This document shows positions 1 through 10,592 of a stretch of DNA of 64,000 bases, piece after piece; the first letter of the stretch is position 1; the number at the start of each line of letters is the position of its first letter. A program made the position numbers and the translations under genes. This stretch comes from Linnemannia hyalina. Lineage: Eukaryota > Mortierellomycota > Mortierellomycetes > Mortierellales > Mortierellaceae. A model generated the notes under the pieces. It was not told the DNA's origin. It saw only the letters and a program-made list of their open reading frames with translations, and did no database searches. The stretch is from contig JAHRHY010000004.1 of NCBI GenBank assembly GCA_019671135.1, positions 1,178,001-1,242,000 on the forward strand. Direction: 5' to 3'.

Positions 1-62
1 CGCTTGAGCACCCAATAGTTCATTTTCAGTATCCTCATCAATAAATATAACATCTCATTTTC

Positions 63-809
63 ATGGATGTAGAGTCAAACTCAATGATTTGCAGTACCGA
101 GCACCGACTACGGATGACAAAGAGACCCACTGTGATATCAGGACAACTTATAGGTCAGCACGTATATGCCAACCCTCAGGACATCATGTCGTCTTGGCTC
201 CGACCAGCCCGGATGAGATCGTTGGATGTTGTTCTGAATTGTATCGATTGGTTGCCCTTGGAGGATATGGACGACTCGCCCTTTGGCTCCAACACATCGA
301 TCCATTCAATTCTACCATTTTACATGCCTGAAAGAACTTCGACGCCACCAATTGTGTCACCAGCAGACGAGGAAGGTGGCGAAGTAGGAGATGAAACCGC
401 GCCTTGTTCTCTCGACGACAATTCGATCAGTAATTCAGCCAGCACCGAATCAACAGACGACTCCAACCTTGCCTCGGCGCTTATCGCTGAACCTTCGACT
501 GATGCACAGGCTTGTGGACCACCGGTGTTGATCAATGGACTCACAGTCGAGGAACTCATCAACAGCGTCCGATTCGAATCTGATCGCGAGGGATCCCCTG
601 GCTTCTATGGTCCTAGAGAATTCGAGCGAGACCAGGCGAGGAGACGCAAGGAGGCCCAAGCGAAAAAGGAGCAAGAAAAAACGGCTGCGAAAGTTGCAAA
701 GGCTGCAACTTCGAGTGAGAGGATAATGGGAATGGTGTCTACACTTTGGTCGCAGATGACACAGACCACAGTTCCGAATACCACTCCACCTTCTATGATC
801 ACAGAATAA
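63..809 (+). CDS. Hypothetical protein, acidic and Ser-rich with a basic helical C-terminus
   Basis: An open frame of 248 residues. I do not recognise the family. The first ~95 residues are mixed and contain a WLRP segment. Residues ~95-150 are acidic and Ser/Thr-rich, so probably disordered. Residues ~185-220 are a charged Arg/Lys/Glu/Ala-rich stretch that would form a helix or coiled coil. The ATG at 63 follows an in-frame stop (48-50), so this can be a single-exon gene. It could instead be the last exon of a gene that starts outside the window, because AG acceptors lie just upstream. No membrane segment or catalytic motif is visible. Confidence 0.4.
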   Translation: MDVESNSMICSTEHRLRMTKRPTVISGQLIGQHVYANPQDIMSSWLRPARMRSLDVVLNCIDWLPLEDMDDSPFGSNTSIHSILPFYMPERTSTPPIVSPADEEGGEVGDETAPCSLDDNSISNSASTESTDDSNLASALIAEPSTDAQACGPPVLINGLTVEELINSVRFESDREGSPGFYGPREFERDQARRRKEAQAKKEQEKTAAKVAKAATSSERIMGMVSTLWSQMTQTTVPNTTPPSMITE

Positions 810-1410
810 GAAACGAGTGTTTTTATTTGTCTTTATGGTTACACACTTTTCAGTTGGTTTTGGCAGTGACAATACTCGACTTATATGCCAATGTGTGGAT
901 ATGGCTTCTTCAACAGAATGACCTTGTAAGTTATTCGCACTGGCTGAAGACACATGTCCATGTGGATATCTTTTGACTGGACGTGTTCACCACCCCTCTT
1001 CTTGCTCTTTTTCACCTTCATACCTTTTCTTTCTAACCATCAGTCAACAAAATGTAATGTCTGCCTTTGTCTGATCAAAGGCTTTTGCTTCTTCCTCTTT
1101 TCCATGCCTCCCGCACGGTCAGATGTTGTCAACCCTCTGCGTTCCTTCTCCTTCGCGTCTCTTTCCCTCATTTTGAACTCGAGAAGGACGTCAAACTGTT
1201 GCCGTGTTTTTCTTTTCATTCCTTCCTCGCTATTTCGCCTTCTTATCATTCTCATCCTATCCCCACTCTCACTTTTCCTTCCTTCTCATCCCTCCCTCTT
1301 CCTTTTCTTTGCCTTTTCAATCCTGACTCCATCACCTTTTTTCATCTCTTCGCCTCGTTCATTTCTTTTTCGTTCTCCACGCCACACCTGCCCTTCGTTG
1401 CATTTAACCC
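810..1410. other. Intergenic, pyrimidine-rich leader region
   Basis: No gene is seen. The stretch 990-1410 is strongly C/T-rich on the plus strand, as is common in the promoter and 5' leader of fungal genes, and leads into the next start codon at 1411. Open frames here are products of this base bias. Confidence 0.5.
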
Positions 1411-3507
1411 ATGGATGTATCAGAATCTCCGCCAAACTCCTCCCACCGTCAGCACCAGCGCAACCACCGCTACCACCCTCACCCACAAAACACCTATGCA
1501 GCAGCACCATACCAAACTAACCCCGACACCGACACCACCAATGCTCCCATTACCCCCGATACCTCTCCTTCTTCGATCACTCATCTCCGTCACTTCGCTA
1601 CATTTCCCAATCGTCATCACCAACATGTTACTACCCATCGCTCAGTTCGACGCGTGAGCAGCAACGACACCCCTTGTGTTGGTGCTCGAAACAGCCTTAC
1701 GGAAACCCTTTCTCCTGTTCAGTTGCAGCTCCTACAACACCAACAACAGCAACAAGTGATAGCAACAACTCCTCTTCCCCTCCTTCCTCCGACTATTGTG
1801 AGCCCAGCCCCAGTCTCAACACGATTCACTTTTGCCACATTTTGGAACCCTCAGCGGCTTTTCTCGGTCGTCCGTCCTGCTTCAACTCCACCCCTTCCTC
1901 TTCACTCTCCTTCAACTTCATCTTCTACGACGTCTCCTACTCCTTCTCCGCCATCGTCTTCAGGAGCCGTTAGCAGAATGGTCAACTCTGACGATAGTGA
2001 AGGAGACAACTCGACTCCGACACAAAGCACCATCTCCAAATCCTCGTCCTCATCATCGATGCGTTCGCTCGTGGCACAAGGAGAAATTTTGAGCAGAGGT
2101 GGCCCTTGCCGGACTAGTTTGAGTGTCAAGCCTGTTTCTGCATCTACCACCGTCAACGTCTCGCTCCCTCCAAGTTCTGATCCTGGACCTTCCACGTCGA
2201 ATACTTCTGGTCGCCGGCGCCACCACCAGGATATGTCCCAGACTCGATCCCAACAATCCTTAGTCTCTGTATCAGGAGGTTTCAACCCGCTTTTGATTTC
2301 AAGGAGTGGCGGTAATAGCAGTGACCTGGACAGCAACAACGGCAGCAAAAGTACCCACGAAAGCGAAAGCAGCAATGGCCCCGATTCAAGCTCCTGCTAC
2401 CCTTCGCCCACCAGCCCCGACCCACCCTCGGCCGTAGCAGCAGCAACACTCGAACGGATTCAGAAGCGGATTACGCAAGGTCAGAGTCAGCTTGTTCAGT
2501 ACACCGACATGATCCACAAGCACGAGACAGACCTGACTGGGTATGTGACCCTCCAGTCCTGCCAGCAGAAGCGACGAGAGGCCCTCGAGAATGAGATTGA
2601 AGTTCTGGAAAGCGCTATCCGACAAGGTCCTTCTACCCCTGTGTCACCACTGTCGACGTTCTTCTCGTCCGCGAATCCGATATTTGGTCGAAGCGGTGGT
2701 AGTGACTCCACTCTAGGACACGCCGCCACAAGGAGATCCCCACCCTCGTTTTTTTACTGGCCCTCGCCTCCATCCTCTTATGAAAACGACCAGGATTGTC
2801 ATCAAGGATATGACACTCCCTGCTGCCTGTTCAACGTGGCATCTACCAGAGAGAACGCTCCCACTTCTTCCTCAACCCCAACCCCTATTGCTACTACCTC
2901 GATCACCACTACAACATCGAATGTTACCCCGACTACAGCCTTTCCACGCAGGTCATCGACAAGCGCGCTCTCCACTCCCCATAACCAAAATCTCTTTCCT
3001 TTTTCACCATGCAGCCCTTCTTCATCTGACCCATTTGTTCCGAGCGGTCCCACAAGATCCCGATCGACATCTTCGTTACATGTCACCTTCTCCGCCTCTG
3101 GGTCTAGCTCTTCCTTATCCTCGCCCTCAAAGTCATATTTTTCATACCGACAGCTGCAGCCTATACCCTCAACTCAGCCTCTTCTTTCTCCTCCCCCGCC
3201 ACCACCATCGATACTTTCCACATCGTCCCCTGCAGCTGCAGCAGCGCCGTTACAGATGTGTCGTCGATGTAGCTTGAAGTCGACTTTGACTGAGCGACGG
3301 GATCTACTGAGGAATGTCCAACGGAGCATCGACCAGGTCCAACAAAAGATTCATTCCACCAACTCTCAGATCCGACATCTGCAGCGGACGTTTGTGTTGC
3401 CCATTGAGACGTGTCTCCAGGAAGATCAGGGCGAGTTGGGACGATTACTACAGTTGCAAATGCCTCAGTCACAGAGGGAGAGGGAACAGCAGCAGCATCA
3501 ACAGTAG
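1411..3507 (+). CDS. Large Ser/Pro/Thr-rich protein with two coiled-coil segments
   Basis: An uninterrupted frame of 698 residues starting at an ATG in good context (ACCCATGG). Most of the protein is low-complexity Ser/Thr/Pro with His/Gln runs. Two regions look folded: residues ~345-410 and ~615-690 are heptad-like, rich in Glu/Gln/Arg/Leu, and are probably coiled coils. A CRRC motif (about residue 615) opens the second one. The C-terminus is Gln-rich. No enzymatic domain is visible. The layout resembles regulatory or scaffold proteins, but a function cannot be assigned. The Ser-rich bias is maintained in frame over 2 kb without a stop, which supports a real gene; the 3' end may be longer if an unrecognised intron lies near the stop. 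Confidence 0.6.
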   Translation: MDVSESPPNSSHRQHQRNHRYHPHPQNTYAAAPYQTNPDTDTTNAPITPDTSPSSITHLRHFATFPNRHHQHVTTHRSVRRVSSNDTPCVGARNSLTETLSPVQLQLLQHQQQQQVIATTPLPLLPPTIVSPAPVSTRFTFATFWNPQRLFSVVRPASTPPLPLHSPSTSSSTTSPTPSPPSSSGAVSRMVNSDDSEGDNSTPTQSTISKSSSSSSMRSLVAQGEILSRGGPCRTSLSVKPVSASTTVNVSLPPSSDPGPSTSNTSGRRRHHQDMSQTRSQQSLVSVSGGFNPLLISRSGGNSSDLDSNNGSKSTHESESSNGPDSSSCYPSPTSPDPPSAVAAATLERIQKRITQGQSQLVQYTDMIHKHETDLTGYVTLQSCQQKRREALENEIEVLESAIRQGPSTPVSPLSTFFSSANPIFGRSGGSDSTLGHAATRRSPPSFFYWPSPPSSYENDQDCHQGYDTPCCLFNVASTRENAPTSSSTPTPIATTSITTTTSNVTPTTAFPRRSSTSALSTPHNQNLFPFSPCSPSSSDPFVPSGPTRSRSTSSLHVTFSASGSSSSLSSPSKSYFSYRQLQPIPSTQPLLSPPPPPPSILSTSSPAAAAAPLQMCRRCSLKSTLTERRDLLRNVQRSIDQVQQKIHSTNSQIRHLQRTFVLPIETCLQEDQGELGRLLQLQMPQSQREREQQQHQQ

Positions 3508-5651
3508 CAGCATGGTGGTGGAGACGGAGGATCGAGACCGAGTTCCAGTTCAAACTCGAGTGTATCTGGTATAGACAAGGGAGGAGGGGCAACGTATTGG
3601 AAAAGTAGTGGACACGATCAAGGAAAGGAACTTGTTGACATTGTTTTTTTTTTCATTTTCAAGACCGCGACATCAAATACACAACAAAAAAAAACACAAG
3701 CCGATTCGATTATGTGTAATATGCAAGCATTCACGTTTGTCTATTTTATTCATCGGCGTAGTTTGGGAGAGGAATATGACGCGAGATCGTGACAACATAA
3801 TACAACGGCCAAGAACCGTGGGATGCGCTGAGATACCTCTACCTCAGGGGTACAGAAGTAGTGTTGGCTGGTGGTGATGCCGAGTAATTTGTAGTAGTAA
3901 TCTGAGCCATTGGTGGATATGTCGTTGCTGGCGTCGAAGGTGAGACAGGCGCATGTGTGTTTAGGGCTGACACGACTGGTATGCTGCTGGTGCTGGTGCT
4001 TCATCGATAGTAACGACTGTATGTTGAAGTTAACTAACAGACTGAGAAGCAGGAGTAGGAATGATGAGGGTTGGAGGGACGTAGAATGGTAGACGAGAGC
4101 TTGGTTATGCAGAGATGCGCTGTCGTTCTTGCGCTGCGCTTGCGTTGCAATTACGGATGGTGGAGGCTATGAGAGATGTCAGGCACAACAACAATCCGAT
4201 GATGGCCAGTGGAAAGGAGAACGACTGTTCGGCTCGTTTAGTGTTATATCTGAATTTAAATTCCTTTCGTAGACTCAACCTTGCACATACCAACGCGTGA
4301 AGCAATTCCTTTGAGTAGGGACACAACACATCTTCACTACTAAATCCGAACAACGACAAAGTATCCTCCACGGACTATTTCAAAACTAAAAAGCTATACT
4401 CTTTTCGTAAGAGTGCCCTGTATCATGCAAACAGCAACAACTAGAATACTCATCTTTCTCTTCTTCAATCGTCTCGATTTCAGGGGATAGAACTACCCGA
4501 CTGTTTCTTCCATCCCTCATTGCTAGTCCTCTCTCTTCATAAGCAGAACAGCTGGTGGCCATAGCGACAGAAAGAACGGCAACAACAAAGAAGGATTTTC
4601 CTCCATTTGTTTCGGCGTCTCCTTTGTTGATGGAACGTTTAGAGTTTAGAAGACCAATCAGTGATGGGCGAGGTCATTTTTTTAGGTCAACTACAGTTCG
4701 ACTGTTTGAGAAACAGTAAACTTTAGAAGGAGCGGGACCGTTTCTTTCCTTTCGCAGCCAAGCAGCGCGTTTATCGCGTGCGCATGGTCAGGACAGTCAG
4801 TTAGTTACATTGTAACGGCTTTTACAGGACACAGCTCTATGTTGCAATAGGAGGGCTTTACCCACTTCCCCTTGGTTGTTGTAAGCGCGTGCATGAATAC
4901 AACTAGATGAACAGTCTCACGAATAACAAATAAACAAACAACGGAAATGACAAGTACGAAATACCAATAAACAAACGAATTAAACAGCAAGGTTTGGACT
5001 ACGGGTCCTGTCAATCCTTCTATTAACAAAGGGAAAGGCAATTAGGCCATACCAACTAAGTTGGGGCCCATCACAGATGGATACGGATGAAAGGATATGC
5101 CCTTCCACACCATTCCATTGAGAACAACGTCGTCTCTTTTTCTTTGTGTTTCTTGGCACTTAAATGAGCATGGGCTGTTGTGTGTAACCCTCCACTTACC
5201 TTTTGTCTTTGTATCTCTCTTTCTCACTCACCTTTGTGCTTGCTCACTCCTAATCGCTCCCATTCATCGCATCCTCTTGTACAGGCATACCTTCCTTCTC
5301 AACCCCGTCCTCTCTCTCCTCCCTCATATATACATACATGCACACACACAACCACACTCTGGCATCTTTTCACAATCTTCATTACTGCGTTTCAATCCAT
5401 TCACCCCTCTTTCTTTTCTATTTTTGCTTTTTTCCGTTGCCCTTCTTCTCTCCTTGCGCCCTCCCTCTTGCCACCACACCATTGACCACACCATTGACCA
5501 CCCCAACACCTTACCTTTGCACATAGTCACCACTTCCCTCTTAACTTCAATTCCATTCCATCACTATCTCTTTTCTCTCGTTTCATTCAGTTCCTCATTC
5601 ACACTCTCAGTCGTCTACTTTTTCAACCTCGATAAACCACGTTCTTAAGCT
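3508..5651. other. Intergenic region of 2.1 kb
   Basis: No plus-strand gene is supported. Positions 3630-3700 are AT-rich and fit a 3' UTR of the preceding gene. Positions 5100-5640 are C/T-rich, the likely promoter and leader of the monooxygenase starting at 5652. On the minus strand, 4105-5041 holds several short hydrophobic frames, listed separately. Confidence 0.45.
4105..5041 (-). other. Possible small multi-exon membrane-protein gene (weak)
   Basis: Three short minus-strand frames each contain one strongly hydrophobic stretch of 18-25 residues: 5041-4805 (VLVISVVCLFVI), roughly 4690-4390 (FFVVAVLSVAMA followed by an acidic segment ending EEEKDEY) and 4371-4105 (FPLAIIGLLLCLTSLIAS). A GTGAGA donor follows the first hydrophobic stretch. 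I could not link the pieces in one convincing splice model, and the middle frame begins without an ATG. It may be an unrecognised or decayed membrane-protein gene, or chance. Confidence 0.2.
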
Positions 5652-7925
5652 ATGGTTTCCAAATTGCACGTTCTTATTGTCGGTTGTGGCACTGCTGGCT
5701 TGATGCTGGCAAACTTGCTGGAGAAGGCCTGTATCAGTTACCAGGTTCGCATCTATTTGTTTCTTATTACCTTGCTTCCACTTTCTCAATGCCAACACTG
5801 TTTAACCGCCATTATGTATGCGTAGGTAAGAAAAGAAACAAAGCGTTCACAGTCGATTCTCATTCTTCCGCCTGTTCTTTCTTTCTCCTCCAATTGGTCT
5901 TTGAAAAAAAACAAAAACACAATGGATAGATTTTCGAAAAGACAAAAGAGCTCAAGCCACTCGGCTCTGCAATTGCCTTGTCCGCTTTATCCCATATCTT
6001 CGAGCAGCTTGGCATGTACGACGAACTCATGGCGGTCTCAAAGAAGTTTGGTGCCCTGCACCTCATACAAGAGGACCTCAAGCACAGGAATACCTTCAAT
6101 GCTCGTGCCCCAGGTCTGAACGTCGAGGAAATGTACGCCACAACAATTTTTACCTTCAACCTTGATTTCAATTTTCTTTTTGGTTTGTACAGGGCTAGCA
6201 CTGACCAACTCATTTTTTTTTTTTTGTTTACTCAATCAGTTATGGAGACTACACTCAGGTCATCGCCCGCTATGACTTGATCCGAGTCCTTCTCAGCCGC
6301 ATCCCGCCCCGCAAAATCTTTTACAATAAGCGCGTTCTGTCAACCAAGCACGAGGATGACGAGGTCGTTATTCACTGTCACGACAACACTACATACGGAG
6401 GCACCATCCTGGTCGGAGCAGACGGGGCGTATAGCAGCGTGCGCCAGAACATGTACAAGGAGATGTCAGCCCTGGGACTCTTGCCCAAGGCCGATGCGAA
6501 ACCTTTAGGCTACGACTATGACTGTCTCGTCGGTGTGACCAAGCCTCTAGACCCCAAAAAGTACCCTGTCCTCAAAGATGAGTTCTGCGAGTTTCAGATC
6601 GTTCTGGGGAAAGAGATTCCGTACTCGGTAAGCCGGACGACTAATGGCAGAAAAGTTATAGTGTTACATGGTGACCATTAGCCATTGACCATTAACCATC
6701 CATTCTTAACATCCGCGTCTCTTACCTTTTTTATTCGATAACAGTGGTGGTTCATGCGTAAGAATATAATATAGATGCAACAAAAAGGCTGCAATGATCA
6801 GGAGCGTACTGTTCGTTTGTCGTTTTACTCACCCTTATTCACTCTTTTATTCACTTGCGTTTTAGCGTTGGCTAATGACACATTGGGCTGGATGGTAACC
6901 CAGGATGTGAGAGAAAACGGCACTGCAGTCGAGCGGAACTTCAGGTTTTCGGAGTGGGACCCCGATTCGGCTAAAAACATGTGTGACAGGGTCAGACATC
7001 TTCCTTGCCCCTATGGCGGTACTCTTGGAGATATCCTCGACGAGACCCCAAAGGAGGTCATTTCCAAGGTCATGCTCGAGGACAAGGTACAACAAGGGAG
7101 ATATACAAAGTAGAAAAAATGCACCCATCCAAACGCCGCTATTGCCCTTCTTGCATCTTGTATTTCTTTATGATACTCTATTTTGACACCCGGTTCATTT
7201 TTCATGCAATGTCTTAGTTCTTTACCACTTGGTACCACAAACGCACCGTCCTTATTGGAGATGGTAAAGTGACCTGCTACAAGGTTGAATGAACATGCCA
7301 TATCTTGCTTTTCCTTTGCCTGTTGACTAACCAATGCCTCAATGGTTCATCCCTCTCCATTTACGTACTTTTTCTTTCCTGTTTTTGTTCATACAGCATG
7401 CCACAAGGTGAGAAGAGAAGTTTGTCTTCAATGTGACGAATGACTTTTGTGTAATGTAACTCGTAATCTACACCATGGCACATCCTGACCATTGCTTTAT
7501 CTCCTGCTCCAATAATAACTTAGATGCTGCCGTTTGGCGGACAAGGCGCAACAATGGCCATGCAGTCGGCTGTGGCGCTAGCAAACCTGCTTTTCGACAT
7601 ACACAATGTCACCGAGCCTGAGATCGCCCGCGTCTTCAAGCAGTACTATGACGCACGAAGTGGGCCTGGCAAGCTGGCCGTTAAAAGTTCGCATCAGACT
7701 GGATCTGTGATGCACATGCGAGGAACCTTTGGAAATGTCTTCAGGCATATTGGTTTCAATTGGATGCCTAGATGGGCGATGAAGAAGGGCATGGATTCTT
7801 ACAATGGATACAAGGAACAAATCGCGTTTCTCCCGTTCGTCAAGTTCCGAGGCACGTTTGTTCCTCGGACGAACAAGCCGTCTAGGCGAATGATCTCGGG
7901 TTCGAACATTGCCATGGCTGTGTAA
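5652..7925 (+). CDS. FAD-dependent monooxygenase (group A flavoprotein hydroxylase)
   Basis: A 458-residue flavoprotein, expected to hydroxylate an aromatic or other organic substrate using NAD(P)H, O2 and FAD. Eight exons: 5652-5744, 5930-6132, 6240-6627, 6745-6757, 6866-7086, 7218-7263, 7397-7407, 7524-7925. The three family signatures are present: an N-terminal Rossmann GxGxxG (VGCGTAGLM, residues ~10-18), the DG motif (GADGAYSSVRQ, ~residue 155) and the GD motif split over exons (IGD-ACHKMLPFGGQGA). Exons of 13 nt and 11 nt are needed to restore the conserved WWFMPLANDTLGWMV and GDACHK segments. There is no signal peptide or membrane anchor. A related complete gene lies at 48589-51103 and a broken relative just downstream, so this is a locally expanded family. 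The substrate cannot be told from sequence. Confidence 0.88.
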
Positions 7926-9401
7926 ACGCAAGTATGGATCTTCTATACTTGCCAATTGATACCCCCTCAAAGTCATCATCACATTTGTAGACAATAAAAA
8001 AAAAATATATACTTACCAATTTAGTACTTCCTCACCCGTGAAAATGGACGAGGGCAAGCTGAACAGATGTCGATGGAGGGATACAGAGAACAATTGGCAT
8101 TCTCCTTTTTTTTATGTGTGTTTGACAACGTAGGCCTATTATCTACCACACTTCCCAATCCACCAAACGCTTTTCTTATTAGAACTATTTCCCATGGCAG
8201 AATGACAGCATGAAAGATAAGGTCAGAGCAGATTAAAGTTTTTTTTGGTGGCGTGTGCGTACTGAGACCGCTGACTCTGGAAGTCAAATCATCCCATTAT
8301 TTAGGAACAGCTCTCCTGGTGGGATCAAGCGATGAATGAATGTCAACGTTCGTTTAACAGTTGCCAAACGATTCATTATTGCAGCTTGAGGGCGTTGGCG
8401 GCGATGTATCTTGGCCCTTGACCTAGACAAGATGAAGAACAAAAAACCATCTCCAACGTTTGAGAGAACCAGGTGTGGGAAGGAAATGAAAACCCAGTTG
8501 TCCGCCAAAGGAACAAAAAAAAGACAATGCAGCCTGTGTTCATCGCACTTTTGCTGACATCTTTGTTTTCCTTCATACATGCATAGCACCACAACTGACA
8601 AGCAGGATTTCATAAAAGCACCGCGGACTAACCAAGCTTGGCAAGAATGAACATGCCACTTATCAAATAACCACCCCAGGGGTTGGTACTTTTGAAACCT
8701 GTTTTTGTTTGGTCGCATGCTCCCTTTGTGCAGTTGTTCGCGATCGCCTCGGTCATAAGTTTTTTTTTTCATTCCTTCCTTCCGATCGTCTTTATACAAG
8801 TCGTAGAGATGCTTACTCGACTCGCTGCACAAGGCACAATGATGTCAATTTCACCGCCGGGTGGCACTGAAAACCTGCTTTTTAACATTCACCCCATCTT
8901 TTCCTCAACCCAAAGGTTACTCGCGCTTTTCACTCTCCATCATGACGCGTGATATGAGAACCGGTAAGTTGCCAGTATCAAACAGATGCCCAAGGTCGGC
9001 CAGAGAAAAAGACAGCTTGTCTCGGTCAAGTGTAAAGCCCGAATCAAGTTTTGCTTTTGCTTTTTCGTCAGTTGGGAAAGAGAGAGACATTCATCCCCCT
9101 CCCCCCGTCGAATGCTCCATCTAATCGAATGATCCAAAGCCGAATTTTCCTTTTGCCAATTGGACAAATGCATGCACCTGTTCACACTCAACAGAGCCAG
9201 ACCATCCCCCTTCACCATCTTCGCTGTTGACCATCAACCATGCACAAAACAACAAAACCAGTTTCTCGTCTTAGTTTCTTACCCTCCCACCCTACTCAAC
9301 GGAAGGCAACCCACCAAAAACCAACAACATTAAACGCCTCACTCTCCAATGACACGTTACTGACTCCACTCCCTTTTTTTATCTTCTCTGTTCCCTTACA
9401 G
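7926..9401. other. Gap between the monooxygenase and its broken relative
   Basis: No supported gene. The N-terminal part expected for the downstream monooxygenase remnant (GxGxxG and DG motifs) was not found here. An AT-rich run near 8000 fits the 3' UTR of the upstream gene. A 182-codon minus-strand frame (8284-8832) has no recognisable domain and looks accidental. Confidence 0.45.
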
Positions 9402-9970
9402 CTTGCCACAAGTGCTTGCCATTCGGAGGTCAAGGTGCTACTATGGCGATACAATCTGCCGTCGCGCTGACCAACGCCATCTACGAGGAGCTCCCTACCT
9501 CCCAGACAGAACTGGACCGCGCCTTCAAGAGATACATTGAGGAACGCAAACACGCCGGACAAGCCGCCGTCTTTGCTTCTAGTACCAGTGGTGCCCTCAT
9601 GCACCGACAGGTAAAAATATCACCCCACTTCCCCCCCCTCCCACCTCTCCTCCTCTTCTTTCACGAAAATTGCCAACCTGCTTTTATTCAATGCCCAAAA
9701 CCTAACACTGCCACCCTTATTTTCTTGGATTTGGATAAACATCATAATAGGGCATGGTGGGAGAAGTGATCAGATATTTTGGTCTCAACTGGATCCCTAA
9801 CTGGTTGGTACAGAAAGGGTTTGGAAGTGGCCAACTCCTACCGCCCCCAGATGGTCTTCTTGCCCCATGTCCCTTTCCGAGGCACCTTCTGTCGCACCAA
9901 GACCAACAGCCCTTCGCCTCGCTTTGTCAAAGAGATGTACGAGAAGGTCGGCAAGGTCGTCGCCCTCTAA
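9402..9970 (+). pseudogene. C-terminal remnant of an FAD-dependent monooxygenase, frameshifted
   Basis: Only the last third of a monooxygenase like the upstream gene remains. It begins right after a CAG acceptor with ACHKCLPFGGQGATMAIQSA, the GD-motif region, and continues through a GT-AG intron (9611-9750) to FGLNWIPNWLVQKG. There the frame breaks at about 9820: the family C-terminus (FLPHVPFRGTF and on to a stop at 9970) continues in the next frame, as after gain of one base. The intron that splits ACHK from LPFGG in the complete gene is absent. It is most likely the relic of a tandem duplication. Alternatively it could serve as an alternative 3' exon of the upstream gene, but the frameshift argues against that. 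Confidence 0.75.
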
Positions 9971-10592
9971 GGAGTGAGAGTGAGATTGAGTGGTTGAAGA
10001 AATGTGGTCTGAGGTCGTGTCTGACGGATCATTGGCCAGCGGATGTTACGAACAGAAACAAGAAGGTGGGCAAGGATGCATTCCCCTGGGCCCCTTCTCG
10101 ATATGAAAAAAAATGAACACCATACATTCGTACGTATATATTCCAATAGCATAAGAATAAATAGCAATACCATACCAACTTTTTTTTTCTATCTGAGAAC
10201 CGGTGTAACGAAAAAATGTTCTCAGGCCACAACATTCGGCAGGTGGGGTGATGTTGAAGAGCAAAGACGCGTTTAGCCTCAGTGAGGACCACCGAAGCTT
10301 GGAACATTGCATGGTCTCATATCCATTCTCGTATCCTAAGACTAATGCTCCAAAGCTACGCGTCCAACTAACCACACACACACACTAGGAAGAAAGGCAA
10401 CAACTATGATTTAGAACATGATTTTTATTTGTTGTTAGATTTTATTTGTTGTTATTTTTGTTGTTAGACTTTATTTATTATTTCAGGAATTTGCCACTAC
10501 TCCAACCCTCGGATTGAACCAACAAGTCGAGTACTTGAGAGGGGTATGTCGTTGTTGCTGCTGTTGTTGCTGTCGCTTGGGAGGCCTGTGAA
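9971..10592. other. Convergent 3' intergenic region
   Basis: This lies between the plus-strand remnant and the 3' end of the minus-strand eisosome gene. It is AT-rich and presumably holds the 3' UTR and poly(A) signals of the latter. No gene is seen. Confidence 0.5.
10421..10481. repeat. AT-rich direct repeats, TTTATTTGTTGTTA-like
   Basis: About three imperfect tandem copies of a 14-20 nt unit containing TTTATTTGTTGTTA. The position is 110-170 bp past the stop codon of the eisosome gene, so they probably fall in or just after its 3' UTR. Confidence 0.6.

Noticed and set aside
8284..8832. 182-codon minus-strand frame
   Set aside because: No domain, no splice partners, irregular composition and T-runs; it looks accidental within a decayed or intergenic stretch.
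5652..9970. Secondary-metabolite gene cluster around the monooxygenases
   Set aside because: No synthase, transporter or cluster regulator lies near either monooxygenase; neighbours are housekeeping genes.
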